Assembly: GCA_020226215.1 (NCBI GenBank)
Contig: CM035228.1
Location: 65,321,989 to 65,385,988 of the forward strand
DNA: 64,000 nucleotides
Direction: 5' to 3'
Origin: Sindora glabra
Taxonomy: Eukaryota; Streptophyta; Magnoliopsida; Fabales; Fabaceae
Each line of letters opens with the position of its first letter. Position 1 is the first letter of the stretch. A model generated the notes under the pieces. The model saw only the letters and a program-made list of their open reading frames with translations, did no database searches and was not told the origin of the DNA. Shown here one piece after another: positions 11,840 through 24,949 of the stretch. Both the position numbers and the translations under genes were made by a program.

Positions 11840-14065
11840 ATTTTTTTTTTTGTATATATGATATATGTAGTATAGTGTTACACCTTTAAGAATTTGAAAT
11901 TTAATTTATTTATTTGAGTATAGATTACTTAGTAATTAAACTTAATTCTTTATTGGAGTAATGCATCTTGAGTTAGAGAAATAATTTAACACTTATAAAT
12001 ATATTAGAAGAATTTTGATAATAAAAGAATTTAAAGGAATTGAAAAGTATTCACTATATGGAAATGAATAAAATTGTAATAAAGAAATATGAATAGGATT
12101 CTTGGTGTAATAGAATTTAATAATTTAGTGAGAATTGAAATGAGAATTTGATATTAAAGAAGTAAGAAAAGGTTAATAAAGTAAAAAGGTTAAATTATGA
12201 GTAATTATAAGTAAGTATATGAGTATGGAGAAAATTTAGAGCATCTTTTTCAAAATACCCCAATCAATAACCCTAAAATTTGGCAATAAATCAACCTTTC
12301 CCTTTCCATTTTTAACAAAAACTCCAATCCTTTCACACACTCTCTCAATTTCTTCCTCTTCACCATCTTCATCTCCAATTAAGGAAGTTGAGCCAATTAA
12401 TCATCAATTTTTTTCACCAATCAAGGTAAGATTTTCTCTTCATTGAATTTCCTTCCAATTATCTTTAGAAAATTGATAGAATTGGACACTTTACCAATCA
12501 ATGGGGAAGATGAGCCTGACTTTGAGGAACTTTGAATCTTTGTATGATTAGTGCCAAGAAACCTTGAATCCATATTCTAGACTTTCTCCATTTTAGGTAA
12601 GTAAATATTCTAGCCTTATTTTCAAAAGATTTGATGGTTTTACTTAGAAATCATAAGTTTTGGATTTTTCCTATGTTTATGTTCAAAATGATATGATTTG
12701 TATTAAACGGGTAATGTTTGACTTGGTTTAATGATGAAATTGACGAATATATGGTGTTTTGATAGTGCATTTATGATGTGTTATGAGTTGGTAGTGAATT
12801 TATGATTATTTGATAGCATGTATGGAAAAGGAATAGTGAAATTTTTCCAAAAATCTTGAAATGTTCATACACAAAGCGCCTTTCGAGTCCAATATGCACT
12901 AGGCCTAAAAGTAATTTGCTTCTATTGAAGAGTTACTAAAATGCTCAAATCAACTCATAAAGTACTTCATTTCTTCTAAAATATTACTAGAAAGTCCAAA
13001 GCGATTTGCAAAGTACTTCTTTTACCTTATTTTTCAATTTAATGATAAAATTAACTTTAAATGTTCATTAAAAAAATTTTTATCAATAAGAGTGATATAT
13101 GAACATTATTAAGTATATTTTATCCCTTCTAAAACATTTGTATGATTAATGCATCTTGAATTAGCTGAGAATTAAATGTGAATGAAGTAATTAAAGTACT
13201 ACAATATATGAGGTCATGCAATGAAAGCATGGTATGGTTGTGATGTATATGATGGCATGATACAATTGATTTACTACTATAATATTGAAATTGATTATGA
13301 ATGGGTTATTGTGATATTTAGTGTGATGAACATGAATGATGAATTGTGGATGAACAACACTATAATGTGATATCTTCCACCGAATCTACATGCTAACTTG
13401 TAATGGTTAGGTCATAAAGTGACCCTAAAGGAGCAAGGTTAGAGCTTGTAATGGTTAGGTCACAAAGTAACTCTAGAGGGACAATGTTAGAGCTTGTGAG
13501 GGATAGGAATAATAAGAGTCATAAAAACGAAACTTGTTTGAAATTATGTTACTTATAAATGTTGCCTAATTCCTTTTTAGAACTTTCCTTTTGTTTGAAT
13601 TTGTAAAGTATTATCCTCATGGGTGATTGGCTTCTTGGTATCAAATAAAGAAATCTTCAATATTGTTTTACTTACTTATTTATTAACTATAATTTGGTCA
13701 CAAGTTGTTTGTTAGGTAGAATATTTCTCACTAGGTCTCATACTTACTCTCTTATGGGTTTATTTTTAGATACACAACAAGAACTTCCTCCTCCTCTACC
13801 ATAGTAAGAAGGGTACCCTTCTTCAAGGGTTCTAACTCCATTCTTTTAGCAAATTTGATAGCAAATATAGTATACTTCTAAATTTGGACTAGTGGAATTA
13901 AACAATATAGTGGGCTAAATCTCTTTTCCTTATGATAGGATACAAAGTATTAGAATGAGTTTTTGCATAATTAGCATAACTTAAGCCTTTATCCATGAAA
14001 GTTCATAAGTTAGTCTAACTACCTTTCTAATAAATTATTTACTTTATAATAAATATTTTTGAAAT
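11840..14065 (+). repeat. LTR-like non-coding retrotransposon sequence (probably Gypsy)
   Basis: No coding motif. A central block at about 12845-13330 is related to 52.6-53.2 kb in the same orientation: the AAGTACTTCATTTCTTCTAA...GTCCAAAG stretch and the later GCAATGAAAGCATGGTATGG stretch each have a diverged counterpart there. A C/T-rich piece at 12290-12430 followed by an AGGTAAG-like site, and a late CATACTTAC segment near 13740, resemble long LTRs of plant Gypsy elements. Within it, 13395-13500 contains two copies of a ~65-bp unit beginning with the 20 bases CTTGTAATGGTTAGGTCATA (copies near 13397 and 13444). Ends are not defined. Confidence 0.5.
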
Positions 14066-14253
14066 GAAATGTATGATTGGTATTTACAAATGAATAAGCA
14101 CAAAATATAAATAAAATACTTCCTGTGATAATTAATGATTGTGAGTTAAGTGATAAAATTATCTATATTGATTATGATTAAATTAGGATCATGACATATA
14201 AATTTTAATTTTGTTCGTTCTTTTGTTTATAAATCTCATCATTAGATAAGTAT

Positions 14254-14269
14254 ATTATTATTATTATTA

Positions 14270-14312
<43 letters not shown>

Positions 14313-14331
14313 GAAGAAGAAGAAGAAGAAG
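14254..14331. repeat. (TTA)n followed by (GAA)n microsatellite
   Basis: A compound trinucleotide run: TTA repeats with one interruption, switching to about six GAA units from 14312. Confidence 0.95.
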
Positions 14332-15198
14332 TAGTAACAATAGTAGTTAAATCCCTCGCTACGAGTGGAATTGGATGCAAAGTAAAATAAATGCAGATTT
14401 TTTCCTACTTTTGAAAAACTCGAAGGAAAAGTCCCTCTCATTCCTCTTGGCTTTACCAAGTGGTGTGAGAATTTGTGCCTTAACTGGAAAATGAATACAA
14501 AGCATTCACAGCGACACGATTTCATTATGTTTATGATATGATGGTGGCCTAGCCATCATTTTCTACTTCCATGCTGAATTTTTTTTCCCCTTATAACCAT
14601 GACTTTTTCAAAGAAATTAGTGGTGGGTAAGGACAAAAGAATCCTACTTTGCTGGATTTTCAGGGTATACTTGCTTTTTCTATTTTTATTTTTATTGAAA
14701 ATAAAAATTTGAAAAAAAGATATATTTGTATGCATTTTTTTTTTAAAATGGACTCTTTATTTTCATAAATTTAGAAAATAACCAAAAAAGTTTTATATAT
14801 TCTTATTTCTATAATATGACTATTTTGAGTAATTTAAATTTTTATAATTATTATTTATTTATTTCTACCTACTAATAATCTCACTTTCATCGTTACTATT
14901 CCATTTATTACCACCCCTACTTTCATTATAATTCTCGGGTATCACTAATGCTTTGACCTCTACCACCAATACTATTACTCTATTATCATTATCTCTCCTA
15001 TTGCCCTTTTCACTATAACTGTTGTTGCCATCACTTCCACCATCATCTTTACCTCTCTCTCTTTTTTCAATGTTGCCGTCATTATCATTATAATTACCTT
15101 TGTTATTATTACTATCTCCATTGCCGCTTCTACAGTTATCACCATTACCCTTTCTTTTGATTGCCACTATCAACACTTCCATTGCTATTGTTATCTCA

Positions 15199-15234
<36 letters not shown>

Positions 15235-17557
15235 TAAATTTCCAGCCGTCCCATAACTGCTATTTAATTTCAAGAAAAAATGAAATTATATTCGAATGAA
15301 TATTAATCACATTTTAAAAGATAAAAATTAAAAATAAAAATTACTTTCAAAACATGAAATTAAGAAATGAAGATAGAAAAATATTCCCACAAATCAAATA
15401 TAATCTTGAAAGATTTGAATGTTATTTAACCATATCAATATTATTTTCAGAAAAATAATATTTGATAAATTTTTAATAAAAATTTCGATATCTATAACTA
15501 TTTTTTTTCAAATAACATTAACATAATCAAATTAAATAAAAACACTTCAAATTCTATTTACAATTAAAAATGCGCTATACTGCAGAGCGTGTACCCTTAG
15601 TCTCCAAAAGAAAAGTCCACAAAACAATATTTTTGAGAAAAATCAATTACAATATCGTAAACGTTTTCCACTGGTTGTGGCCATGGCAACTATACAGAAT
15701 GGGGAGAGACCAATTTTATCTTGCGCCGTTCTTGGGACTTTTTGCCTTGCCTTGTTCCTAGACGCAGGACGATTTAGTACCCTGTGGAAATTTGAATAAA
15801 TAAATAAATTTAAATTTACATATATATAATTCATACTTAATAAAATGTTATTTTTTATTTATTTTTAGGTATTATTTAAAATTAATGTACAAAGATTAAA
15901 TAATATAATAAATAATCTTAATTTTAAGAGAAATGAGTTATAATCTATTAATATATCATTTAATAAAAGTTAATTGATAAGTAAAATTATTGAATATTTA
16001 TTTAGATAGCAAGAATAATATTTGATAAAAGAAAATAAATTTAATTTTGATTTCTTAAAATGACTGGCAAATATGAATAATTTTTTAAATAATAATGCTT
16101 AAAAAAGAATAAAGAAAATACAAAAAAATGTTAAAATTACACATAATATGTTCAACTAATCCTAATTAAAAAGGAAGCCGCCAAAGTGGATAATTCTAAT
16201 TTTTTAACTTTCAAATATAATAATTAAATAAAAATAGAATAATATCTTAATTTTTTAAAGTATTAATGATATTATTAAAAAAATTACATATATATTTATA
16301 AATAAAGACAGGGAGTGAGTGAAGAAGGAAAAATGTAATTCCATAATTTCATAATTCTGCAAGGCAAGTTAAGATAATACTATCAAGATCCGAAAAATAT
16401 AAGGGATTGAAAATTTACCCTATAGTTTACTCCACGAATAAGAAATTAATATCATATTAAAGCTCCTTTGCCACAAAATTTGTGAGAAAATTTGTCATTC
16501 CTAGCCTAATTGTTTAAATTAATTGAGTTGGACATCTTAATCATGTCAAAGAAAATTTTCTATTTAAGAGTAAAATCAGAACAACAAGTTTAGTGATTAC
16601 TCGCAGAAATTAGAAGGCAGATTTTTATTCAAAATGAGCTGGTGGGAATCATAGGATTTATGAGAGGAGAATAAGCTATTGTAAAGAAATATAAAATAAA
16701 AAAAAGTGTCAAAAATAATTAAAAAATTTTATACATTGTTTTTAATTTTTCATTTTCTCAACATTTATTTCAATTTCTTAACCTTTTGAGTCTAACCAAG
16801 TTGAATTTCTTGTTCCAGATTTTACTATAAGTAATTATATAATTACATCCCCTTTTTTCTTCGGCTCCATGTCACGCCATAGCCGTTTTCAAGATCACTG
16901 TGATGTTTCATGCAGACGCAGTTGACATTCTTATTGTTACGCGAGGTGCCGAGGATCTTAGAATGTGTTGAAGGGTACCCAAGCCTTAACGAAAATACCT
17001 TCTATAAAAATATAATTAAAAATAATAAAAATATATTATTTATTTAATATTAAATATAAAAATAGAAAAATAATATTTTTATTTTAATTTTTAAATGAAG
17101 GTCATTTTTTATCATGATATTAAATATAATATTTTTTAATTAAGATATGTAAGTGATATATTAGTTTCTTTATTCTATACAACAAATGAAATTTTTTAAT
17201 TGAATTTTTTTTTTGATAAAACAAGCAGAGCTAGAATTATTTTTATCAGATTCAATTTTGTTATTCATTAAATATTAGAGAGTTAAAATGTGATTTATTA
17301 TTAAATTCGTTTTCTTTTAGATAGCAAAACTTTAATTTTAAACTTTTCAGGATATTAAATTTTTTTTTTTACCACTCATACTTTAGAATTGAATTTTTCA
17401 CTTATCCCATTCTTGTTTGTGTGGAAAAGTTAAAGGAAGAAAATTAAAAAGAAAAAAAGGGTTAGAAAATTTTATTTTCCTTTGTATATATACACAATGA
17501 AAAACAAAGAGAACGGAGAATGAGAAGAAAAGATGGTCAGAAGACCCACGAGTTTGA
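14332..17557. other. Gene-free AT-rich stretch
   Basis: I found no gene. The minus-strand open frame at 14865-15182 is Asp/Asn/Gly-rich low-complexity sequence from trinucleotide-like DNA. A (TTA)n run lies at 15199-15235. Two islands are less AT-rich than the rest, about 15560-15780 and 16855-16990; their short open frames resemble nothing I recognise. They could be relics of genes or elements. Confidence 0.5.
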
Positions 17558-17565
17558 TTTCTCAT

Positions 17566-18760
17566 TAGATCTGTTGAAATGGGCTAATCTAATTTTATTA
17601 GACTAACTCAACCCTTTCAAGTTAATTCAATAGATAAAAATTATGCGTGGGGTCAATTTCAAGTTGAACTACTTATTCATTAAATTGGAATGCTACAATC
17701 CCAGTTCTAATCTCAGGTTGATATTTATTATGCAAATTTAAATGAATTTTTATAACTTGTTATATTTTATTATTATTATTATTTATTATCATATTAATTA
17801 TTTTTTATTATTAATTTTACATTATTAATTAACTAAAATCTATTATTATTTATTAAATATATTATATATTATTATTATGACTTAAAATTTTATTATATAT
17901 ATCATTAAGTCATATATATTATATATAAAAATAAATATACATTATTAAAATCTATTAAATGTGTGAATTTGCATTAATAATATATACATTCAGTAAAATA
18001 ATTTAAATTTCATATTGATCAAGAATTTTTATATTATATATTTATTTTATTTAATAAAATAAATATATATTGATCAAGTTCAAAGTATTATATATAAAAA
18101 TAAATATATTTAATAATTTATATATTATCATATATATATATATATATATAAATAAATAATTACATAAATAATATATTAACAAGAATAATTATAATAATTT
18201 ATATATAATAATAAAAGTTAAATAATAATGTCTTATATTATATATGTATATAATATATTTAAAGTTAATAAAAAAATATTTATTTAAATTTTTTAAATAA
18301 TTTAAAGTTTTAATCTTAAAGTATTGATTCAAATTTTAATATAATTATTTATTTTGATAAAATTATATAATATATATTGATAATATTAAATATATAAATT
18401 TATTAATTTTAATATTATAAATTATTTAATATTGCTCATATATATAATTTTAATATTATATAAATTAAAGTATATTTTAATATACCAAAATTATTATTTT
18501 AATATCTATAAAAAATTAAATATATAATAAATTAATTATTTATTACTTACTACTATTATTAGGCTAATGAGTTAAACTAATAATTTAATGGATTAACACT
18601 TACCAGTCCCAACTCTTTACTAGGTAAGACTAACTAATCTCTATTTCTTACCCGATCAGGCCATTGTTATCGTTTTCCATATCAATCCTAATCCCAAGTC
18701 AGGTAAAATTATACTAGTCTCAATCCCACCTGATAAACTCGATCTATTTTGACACCTCTA
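17566..18760. mobile_element. Non-autonomous hAT-like element
   Basis: Left end TAGATCTGTTGAAATGGGCT; the right end on the minus strand reads TAGAGGTGTCAAAATAGATC. The two share about 13 of 18 positions, and the right end is the GGTGTCAAAAT type seen in plant hAT termini. The flanks are TTTCTCAT (17558-17565) and TTTCTCAC (18761-18768), an 8-bp target-site duplication with one mismatch, which is the hAT length. The 1195-bp interior is extremely AT-rich and has no transposase, so it needs a partner in trans. A TA run lies near 18130-18150. Confidence 0.72.
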
Positions 18761-18949
18761 TTTCTCACCAAAGATGCCGGGATAAAAAACACAAAAGTCT
18801 CAAATTTTTTCGAAATTGCCTTCAAGCTTTAGACAATTATTTTTTGGGGGGTGCCTCGAGCCCATGACTTAAGTATGGTACCATAATATTCAATTTTTTT
18901 TCTTTAAGTGAAAAAGAAAATAAATTATTATTAATTTTTTTACTAATAA

Positions 18950-19160
18950 TTTCAAATGAATTTAAATTTAAATCATTATCAATATGAAATATTTTACACT
19001 ATTACTAAATAAAAATAAAATATGTTACTAAAAAATTAATAATAATTAAGACTTTTTAATAACAATAAAGAAAATTTTTACAATTTTTTATTAATTTGAT
19101 AACATATAAATAAATAATAGTGTATAGTTAATTTATGTCAAATTTAAATGTTAATTTCAA
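18950..19160. repeat. Dispersed repeat with TTTTACACTATTA-TAAAT core
   Basis: About 200 bp sharing long stretches with 32390-32600, for example AAATATTTTACACTATTA, the AATAATAATTAAGA...TTTTTAATA stretch, and ACAATTTTTTATT. The same core occurs inverted near 33030-33080. No coding content. Confidence 0.6.
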
Positions 19161-19844
19161 ATTTACTAGTAACATCTTTTAATAGTTTTTTGATGGTGTC
19201 TTAACATTTTTATTATTTAAATATTACTTATAAATTCATTTAATTAATAAATTTAATGATGGCTGTAACTCTATGTTAAAATAAATAGCGAGCACATGAT
19301 TATTTAGAATTTGAACTTGAATTTGGGTTTGAATTTTCAGTATCCATAGCAATGCCCCAATTTTAAGTGCACGACAATGATAAGCTGATTTAGATATGAT
19401 ATACTTTATATGAGTTTGAATTAAATAAGTTAATCCATATAATACCAATAATAAGTAGATTGAGTTAAATTAATTCAAAATTGAATAAGTTAATGTAACA
19501 ATCCATTTGAGAATAAAATCATCATCTAATAAATTTTTAATTTTTTTCTTATTCCTTTATCTAAAAAATTAAAAATAATTATTTTTCCCTTCCTTTTAAT
19601 TTATATCCCTCCAAGTACAAAAATAATTTTTTTATTTTCTTACTCATTTTTTCCTTTCTTTTCTTTTTTCTCCTTTGTCAGGAAAAAGATTAACAATTCA
19701 AAAAATTAAAACAAACTTTCTAGAGGTGGTATTGTAAATTTCTAAAAGGGATAATAATGTGTCCTAATCTTAAAATAGAATAAAATTTTTCTTTTCAAAA
19801 TTGTTGCTTTTTTAATGGTAATAGGAATATTTAAATTGTTTAGT
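19161..19844. other. AT-rich stretch without a recognised gene
   Basis: Only short spurious open frames are present. The minus-strand frames at 19236-19448 and 19742-20116 have no recognisable motifs, and the second runs into the LTR. Confidence 0.5.
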
Positions 19845-20019
19845 GCATATACACAATATCTTATAACTGAATTTAAAATGTAGAGAGAGGAGAAATTTTT
19901 AAAATTTTTATTTATTAGAAATATATTGTCCTCATGGAAAGTGTGTCCATTATTTGAACTTATGAAAACCATCTTAAGCAAGATTAATTTGCTATTTGAA
20001 TCTAATTTGGATTCCTTTA
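19845..20019. repeat. Duplicated host segment, left of the copia insertion
   Basis: This ~175-bp piece is repeated at 25885-26053. Shared stretches include TTTTTATTTATTAGAAATAT, TTAAGCAAGATTA, and the last bases TTCCTTTA. In the second copy the sequence runs on without an LTR, so it represents the unoccupied site of the copia insertion. Confidence 0.75.
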
Positions 20020-20414
20020 TGTTGGAAATGGAAACCACTAAATATGAATGAAGAAGATTAAAGAAGAAAATGAAGATGAATGAAAACTGTACTTGATCTT
20101 TTTCTCTTCTCCACACATACTTTTACAGGTAATGATCATTCGCGTTGGTCATTCACACTATTACTCTTACTTTACATAGAAACACACAACATTCTCTCTG
20201 AAAATGATCTATTGCATAGCATAACTCTTAACTTTTGAATTAACCTTTTAATATTAGAAAAACACCTTTTGTGTAGTGCTAATAACTAACTAACAAACTA
20301 ACCACTTTAACTAACTAACCACTTGGTTAGAACATTTTTTTAACCACTCTAATTAACTAGCTAGCCACTTAATCAAGAATATTTCTTTTAATTTTGGATT
20401 GTCCTTTTACAACA
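20020..20414 (-). repeat. 3' LTR of the copia element
   Basis: 395 bp with TGTTG/CAACA ends. It aligns along its length with 24497-24905: shared blocks include CTCTTACTTTACATAGAAAC, CTTAACTTTTGAATTAACC and GCTAATAACTA-CTAACAAAC. Confidence 0.92.
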
Positions 20415-20425
20415 CACCTCTTAAG
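20415..20425 (-). other. Polypurine tract
   Basis: The minus strand reads CTTAAGAGGTG directly before the 3' LTR, the position where plus-strand DNA synthesis is primed in LTR elements. Confidence 0.6.
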
Positions 20426-20429
20426 TAAA

Positions 20430-23400
20430 AAACATTTAAAAATATCATTCCTAACATGCTCCAAAATCTTTCAAATCTATCAATCTTTAGTGGTTTAGTT
20501 AGAATGTTAGTAGCTTGCCCTTCTATCTTGTAATAAGCCACTTCCAGCTTCCCTTTGTTCATTTAATCCTTCAAAACATGAAATTTAGTCTCCTTGTACT
20601 TGTTTCTTTCATGAAAAACTAGATTCTTGGCAAGGTTTATAATTGATTAGTTGTTAATATAGATCTTCATTACTCCTTCAACCTTCATTTGCATTTACTC
20701 AATAAGCTTTGAAGCCATATAGCTTGACATTAGCTATAGATGCTATCACATATTTAGCTTCACATAAAAAAAGTGCTATAATTTGCTTTTATTTTAAACT
20801 CCATGAAAAAGCAATGTTACAAAATTGAAAAACATATCCACTAGTGCTCTTTCTATTATCATGATCACCATACCAATCATTGTTAAAGTACCCCTAAAAT
20901 TCCTTTTCTATTAAAACAAGTATTATTAGTGATAACAGACCTTACTCCTTGGTACTAGAGACATACCTTAGGATCCTTTTAGTTACTAATAGGTGGCAAT
21001 GCTTAAGATTATTCATGAACTCACTGACTAGATCTACTCCATAGCATATATCAGGCTTAATGTTACATAAATACATTAGACAAGCCATAATTTGCTTGAA
21101 CATTGAAAGATTGACTGCTTTTTCATCTTGATCTTCATCAGTTTGCACTTGGTGTTAACTAAAGTCTTTGTATTGTTACAAACTAACATGTTAAATCTTT
21201 TTAATATATCATTAATATATTTTTTTTCTAGTGCATAAGCACTCCCTTTGAAGTTTGAAATAAACTCCATTTCAAGGAAATAAGATACTAACCCAAAATT
21301 TCATATTTCAAACTCTTTCTTCATAATTGCTTTGAACTTTTCAATTTCTATTTGAGCACTCTTGGTAACAAGAAAATCATCCATATATAAACACATAATC
21401 GTTATGGTTTTCTGATCAGTTGCTCTCACATATAGTCCATACTTAGAAAAATATTTTTGAAAACTATGATTCTTTAAAGAAAAGATTAATTCTCTTATTC
21501 CAAGCTTTTGAAGCTTGTTTAAGCCTATACAAAGCCTTTTTAAGCATGTATACCTTTTGCTTATTCCCTTTTATAATAAATCTAGATGGTTGACCTATAC
21601 ACACTTTCTCATCTAAAGGACAATTTAGAAATGTTGATTCACATCAAGCTAATGCATCTTCTAGCCATTTTAAGTTGCCACTATAATAACTAATCTCACT
21701 ATCTCAATCCTTGTAACAAGAAAGAAAACTTCTTTGTAATCCAACCTTTTCTTTTGTAAGAACCCTTAACTACCAATCTAGTTTTGTACTTTCAACTTTA
21801 CCATTTGATTTGAGTTTGGTTTTATACACATAATTCACGTTAATTGACTTTTTATCTTCTAAAAGATTAACCAAATCCCTTATTTAATTTTTCTCGATTG
21901 CTTTCAACCTCTTTATTGCTTCAATCTATGTAAATTCTTTAATTACTTGCTCAAAGTTGCACTAAATCACCATCTTCATTCACCTGATCATTTAAGGATA
22001 GTTCATGCTCTTTGAGTTTAACAAATTGTTACCTAATTCTACTTAATTATCTAGGTTCAAAGGTTAATACTTCATTTTACACAACTTGATCATTCATTCT
22101 TTGACTTAAAGAATCACTCTCTTTTTCAATCTCAAGTAGTATACTCTTTTATTTATTTATTTTTCACTTTTCTCCTTTTCTTCCTAATTCTATGCATTGG
22201 TTTCATTAATGATCACATCTTTGCTGATAATAACTTTTTAATCCTTGGGATTAATCAATTTATAACCCTTTATTGAATGATAGCTTACTAGAACAATTTG
22301 ATTACTTCGATTATCTAGCTTTTTCTTTTTTTTCTTCTAGTATATGCATATGACATAGGGAGCCAAATGCTCTTAAGTAATTAACCATAAGCTTTTTAGT
22401 TGTCCACCTTTCTTTTAATGTTTTATTAATTAACTTCTTAGTTAGACATCAATTTTAGATGTACATTGCATATGAAATGGCTTCTCCTTAATAATTGGTT
22501 AGCATGTTCTTTATCTTTAGCACGCTCTTCACCATATTCAATGTGGTTTTATTCCTTTTCTCTATTGCCCTGTTATGTTAAAATGTGAATGGAGCTATAA
22601 CTTCATGTGTAATGCCTTCTTTAGCACAAAATTCATTAAAATTATTAGAATTGTATTAGCCTCCACCATTATTTCTTACCACCTTCAAAGGTCTTCCATT
22701 CTATTTCTCTAATAGCTGCTTGAGCCTTTTAAAGGTCTCAAAGGCTTGTGACTTGTGCTTAATTAAATAGACCTAAATTTTTAGGTATAGTCATCAACAA
22801 ATGTAATAAAGTAGTTATTTAGACCAAGAGATGAAACATTCATTAGCCCACACATATCAAAATAGACAAGTTCAAGAGGTTTATTTATTTTATATTCAAT
22901 TTGTTTATAGAATGATTTTTTATGTTATTTTCCCATTACATATCCTTTATAGAAATTTTCAAGTTAATCCATTATAGGCAAACTAAGCACTACGCTTAAT
23001 CTGCTCATCTGGTTTGAGTTTTTGAAGTTTAAATGATCAAACTCGATATACTAAATCTAGGCTTGATCCTTCACAATAGCACTTGAGCATTAATAAACGC
23101 CATTTTGAATATCAATCTTGAAGGTCCTGCTTTTTGATAAAAAAGTTTTCAAGATATTCCTATTGTTTTGATTAGCCACCACTAATTCTCCTTGTTTCAT
23201 CTATATATGATAGCCTTTTTCCAACAACTATCCCAAACTTAGAAGATTATTCTTCATAGTAGCTACATACAACACCTTTGAAATTACATGACCATCATTC
23301 TTATATTGCATCAAGATACTACCTAATCCTTCAATTGGAATAATGCTATTATTAGCAAATTTAACCTTAATCTTACAAATTTGCTTAATTTAACAAATAA

Positions 23401-23480
23401 CTTCTTTCTCCCTATTATATGATTAAAACAACTAGGATCTAAAAATCATGAATTGGATTTAGACTCATTAGATGTTAAAT
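20430..23480 (-). pseudogene. Copia pol pseudogene
   Basis: Minus-strand reading, from protease to RNase H: FANNSIIPIEGLG and VLYVATMKNNLLSLG near 23250-23380; a pre-integrase block; integrase DMCGLMNVSSLGLNNYFITF near 22800-22870 and FVDDYT near 22795; RT YMDDF near 21375-21400; the open frame at 21076-21270 with ALEKKYINDILKRFNM; the open frame at 20942-21148 with ACLMYLCNIKPDICYGVDL and AKRILRY-like ends; and RNase H LAKNLVFHERNKYKETKFH near 20570-20640. Numerous stops and shifts. The layout is standard Ty1/copia. Confidence 0.9.
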
Positions 23481-23539
23481 TTATCATTAACAATATGTTA
23501 TTATTATCTTTGCTTTTTTGCACAAATTTAGTTGCTTCT

Positions 23540-24429
23540 TTAGCTTGAACGATTATCTTTTTTTATCCACACTCATTATCAAAATGGTTATATTGATGGC
23601 ACTTATATTACTCTATCAATTCCTCTACCACGGGTCTTTTGCTAAGGCTTATGCATGCTTGATCTTTCAAGATTTGCTTCTTCTATTTCACCTTCACGAT
23701 TATTTTGCCTCTTGAAGCTTCTTCACCATAATTGACTTTATATATTGCTCTTTAATGCCTCTAAGGATTTTTTCTTGTTCATGATCCTTTAGAAAATCTT
23801 TCTTTCTTTTATTTTTAAACATAACTTTGAAATACTTGCTTCATTGATTTTTCAAAATTCTTATTGTTTGTATTTTGCTCATGCGCTTTTAGAAAACCTT
23901 GCAAATCATTCATTGTCATGCTAGCTAGATCCCTTTAACTCCTTAATCGCAACAACAATAAAATTAAATTTTGTTATTAAAGTTGTAAGAATTTTCTCTA
24001 TAATGGCAGTATCTTCGATCATGCTTTGTTGGCCTTTATCTGGTTCATCAAAGTTAGAATTTTTATAAAGTAATCGCCAATGATTATTTGATTGCTCATT
24101 TTGTAGAAGCTTAAATTGCCTCTTCAAGGCTTAAAGCTATACTTTCTTAACTTTGTTAGCCCTTTATAGCATTTTTCTAAGATTTCCCATGCATTCTTTG
24201 AAGTTTTAGCATAATTGATCTTTTCAAAGATCGTGTTATCAACACTCTCATGAATCAAGTAAAGGGCTTTATAGTCTTTCTTTTTGTTCTCAAGATAAGC
24301 CTTTTTCTCAATTTCAAAAGCTCCTTCACTAATTTTTGCAAATCCTTCAATCATAACATCCAAAACTTCTTGATAACTAAAGAAAATATTCATATGAATG
24401 CTCCATTTGTCAAAGTTCTTAGCATCCAA
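23540..24429 (-). pseudogene. Copia gag pseudogene (DUF4219/UBN2)
   Basis: It begins at a Met at 24429 with MDAKNFDKWSIHMNIFFSYQ, the usual N-terminal N-(F/Y)-x-x-W-S block. ALYLIHESVDNTIFEKI and WEILEKCYKG follow within the open frame 24124-24429. The continuation at 23921-24127 holds a VEKIL...PKF-type block and IVVAIKELK. A remnant CCHC knuckle, KCHQYNHFDNEC, lies near 23560-23600; the second Cys is Tyr. A frameshift or stop separates the two open frames. The short leader between the PBS and this Met is normal for the family. Confidence 0.85.
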
Positions 24430-24480
24430 GATGGAAAAGAAGTATGAAAAAACCTACTCAAATTTTTCATGATCGAACCT

Positions 24481-24494
24481 TGCTCTGATACTAA
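24481..24494 (-). other. Primer binding site, tRNA-Met type
   Basis: The minus strand reads TTAGTATCAGAGCA two bases after the CA end of the 5' LTR. It matches the 3' end complement of initiator tRNA-Met except at the first positions. Confidence 0.82.
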
Positions 24495-24496
24495 TA

Positions 24497-24905
24497 TGTT
24501 GGAACTAGAGATCATAAAATATGATTAAAGAAGATTAAAGAGGAAGAAGATGAATATGAATGAAAATTGCACCTAATCTTTATTCTTTGATCTCCACACA
24601 CATTGTTATATGTGATGATCCTTTGTGTTGATCATTCACACTATCACTCTTACTTTACATAGAAACACGCAACATTATCTCTCAAAATGATCTTTCACAC
24701 AACATCATTCTTAACTTTTGAATTAACCTGTTAACACTAGAGGAACCCTTCTTTTATAATGCTAATAACTAGCTAACAAACTAACCATTTTAACTAACTA
24801 AATAGTTGAATAGAATATTATCTTAATCATTCTAATTAACTAATTAACTAATTAATAACTTAATTAAGAATATTCCTTTAAGTTTTAGATTATCTTTTTA
24901 CAACA
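24497..24905 (-). repeat. 5' LTR of the copia element
   Basis: 409 bp, TGTTG/CAACA ends, partner of 20020-20414. Carries several (C)TAACTAA-type short repeats in its distal half, shared with the other LTR. Confidence 0.92.
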
Positions 24906-24949
24906 CTTCATATTTGAGTAAATTTAGTTGTTTATTATAAATGTGGCAA

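Larger units (their letters stand above)
20020..24905 (-). mobile_element. Full-length Ty1/copia retrotransposon (inactive)
   Basis: A 4886-bp element with two LTRs (20020-20414 and 24497-24905), both with TGTTG...CAACA ends on the plus strand, a primer site at 24481-24494, a polypurine tract beside the 3' LTR, and gag-pol between them on the minus strand. The flanks are CTTTA (20015-20019) and CTTCA (24906-24910), a 5-bp target duplication with one difference. The LTRs differ at many positions plus indels, and gag-pol has many stops, so the insertion is old. Confidence 0.93.

Noticed and set aside
14865..15182. Minus-strand open frame of 105 codons
   Set aside because: Asp/Asn/Gly/Ser-rich low complexity from trinucleotide-like DNA, next to a (TTA)n run; no conserved motif.
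15570..15834. Overlapping open frames on both strands in a less AT-rich island
   Set aside because: No recognisable protein motif on either strand and no splice-like structure; kept only as a note on composition.
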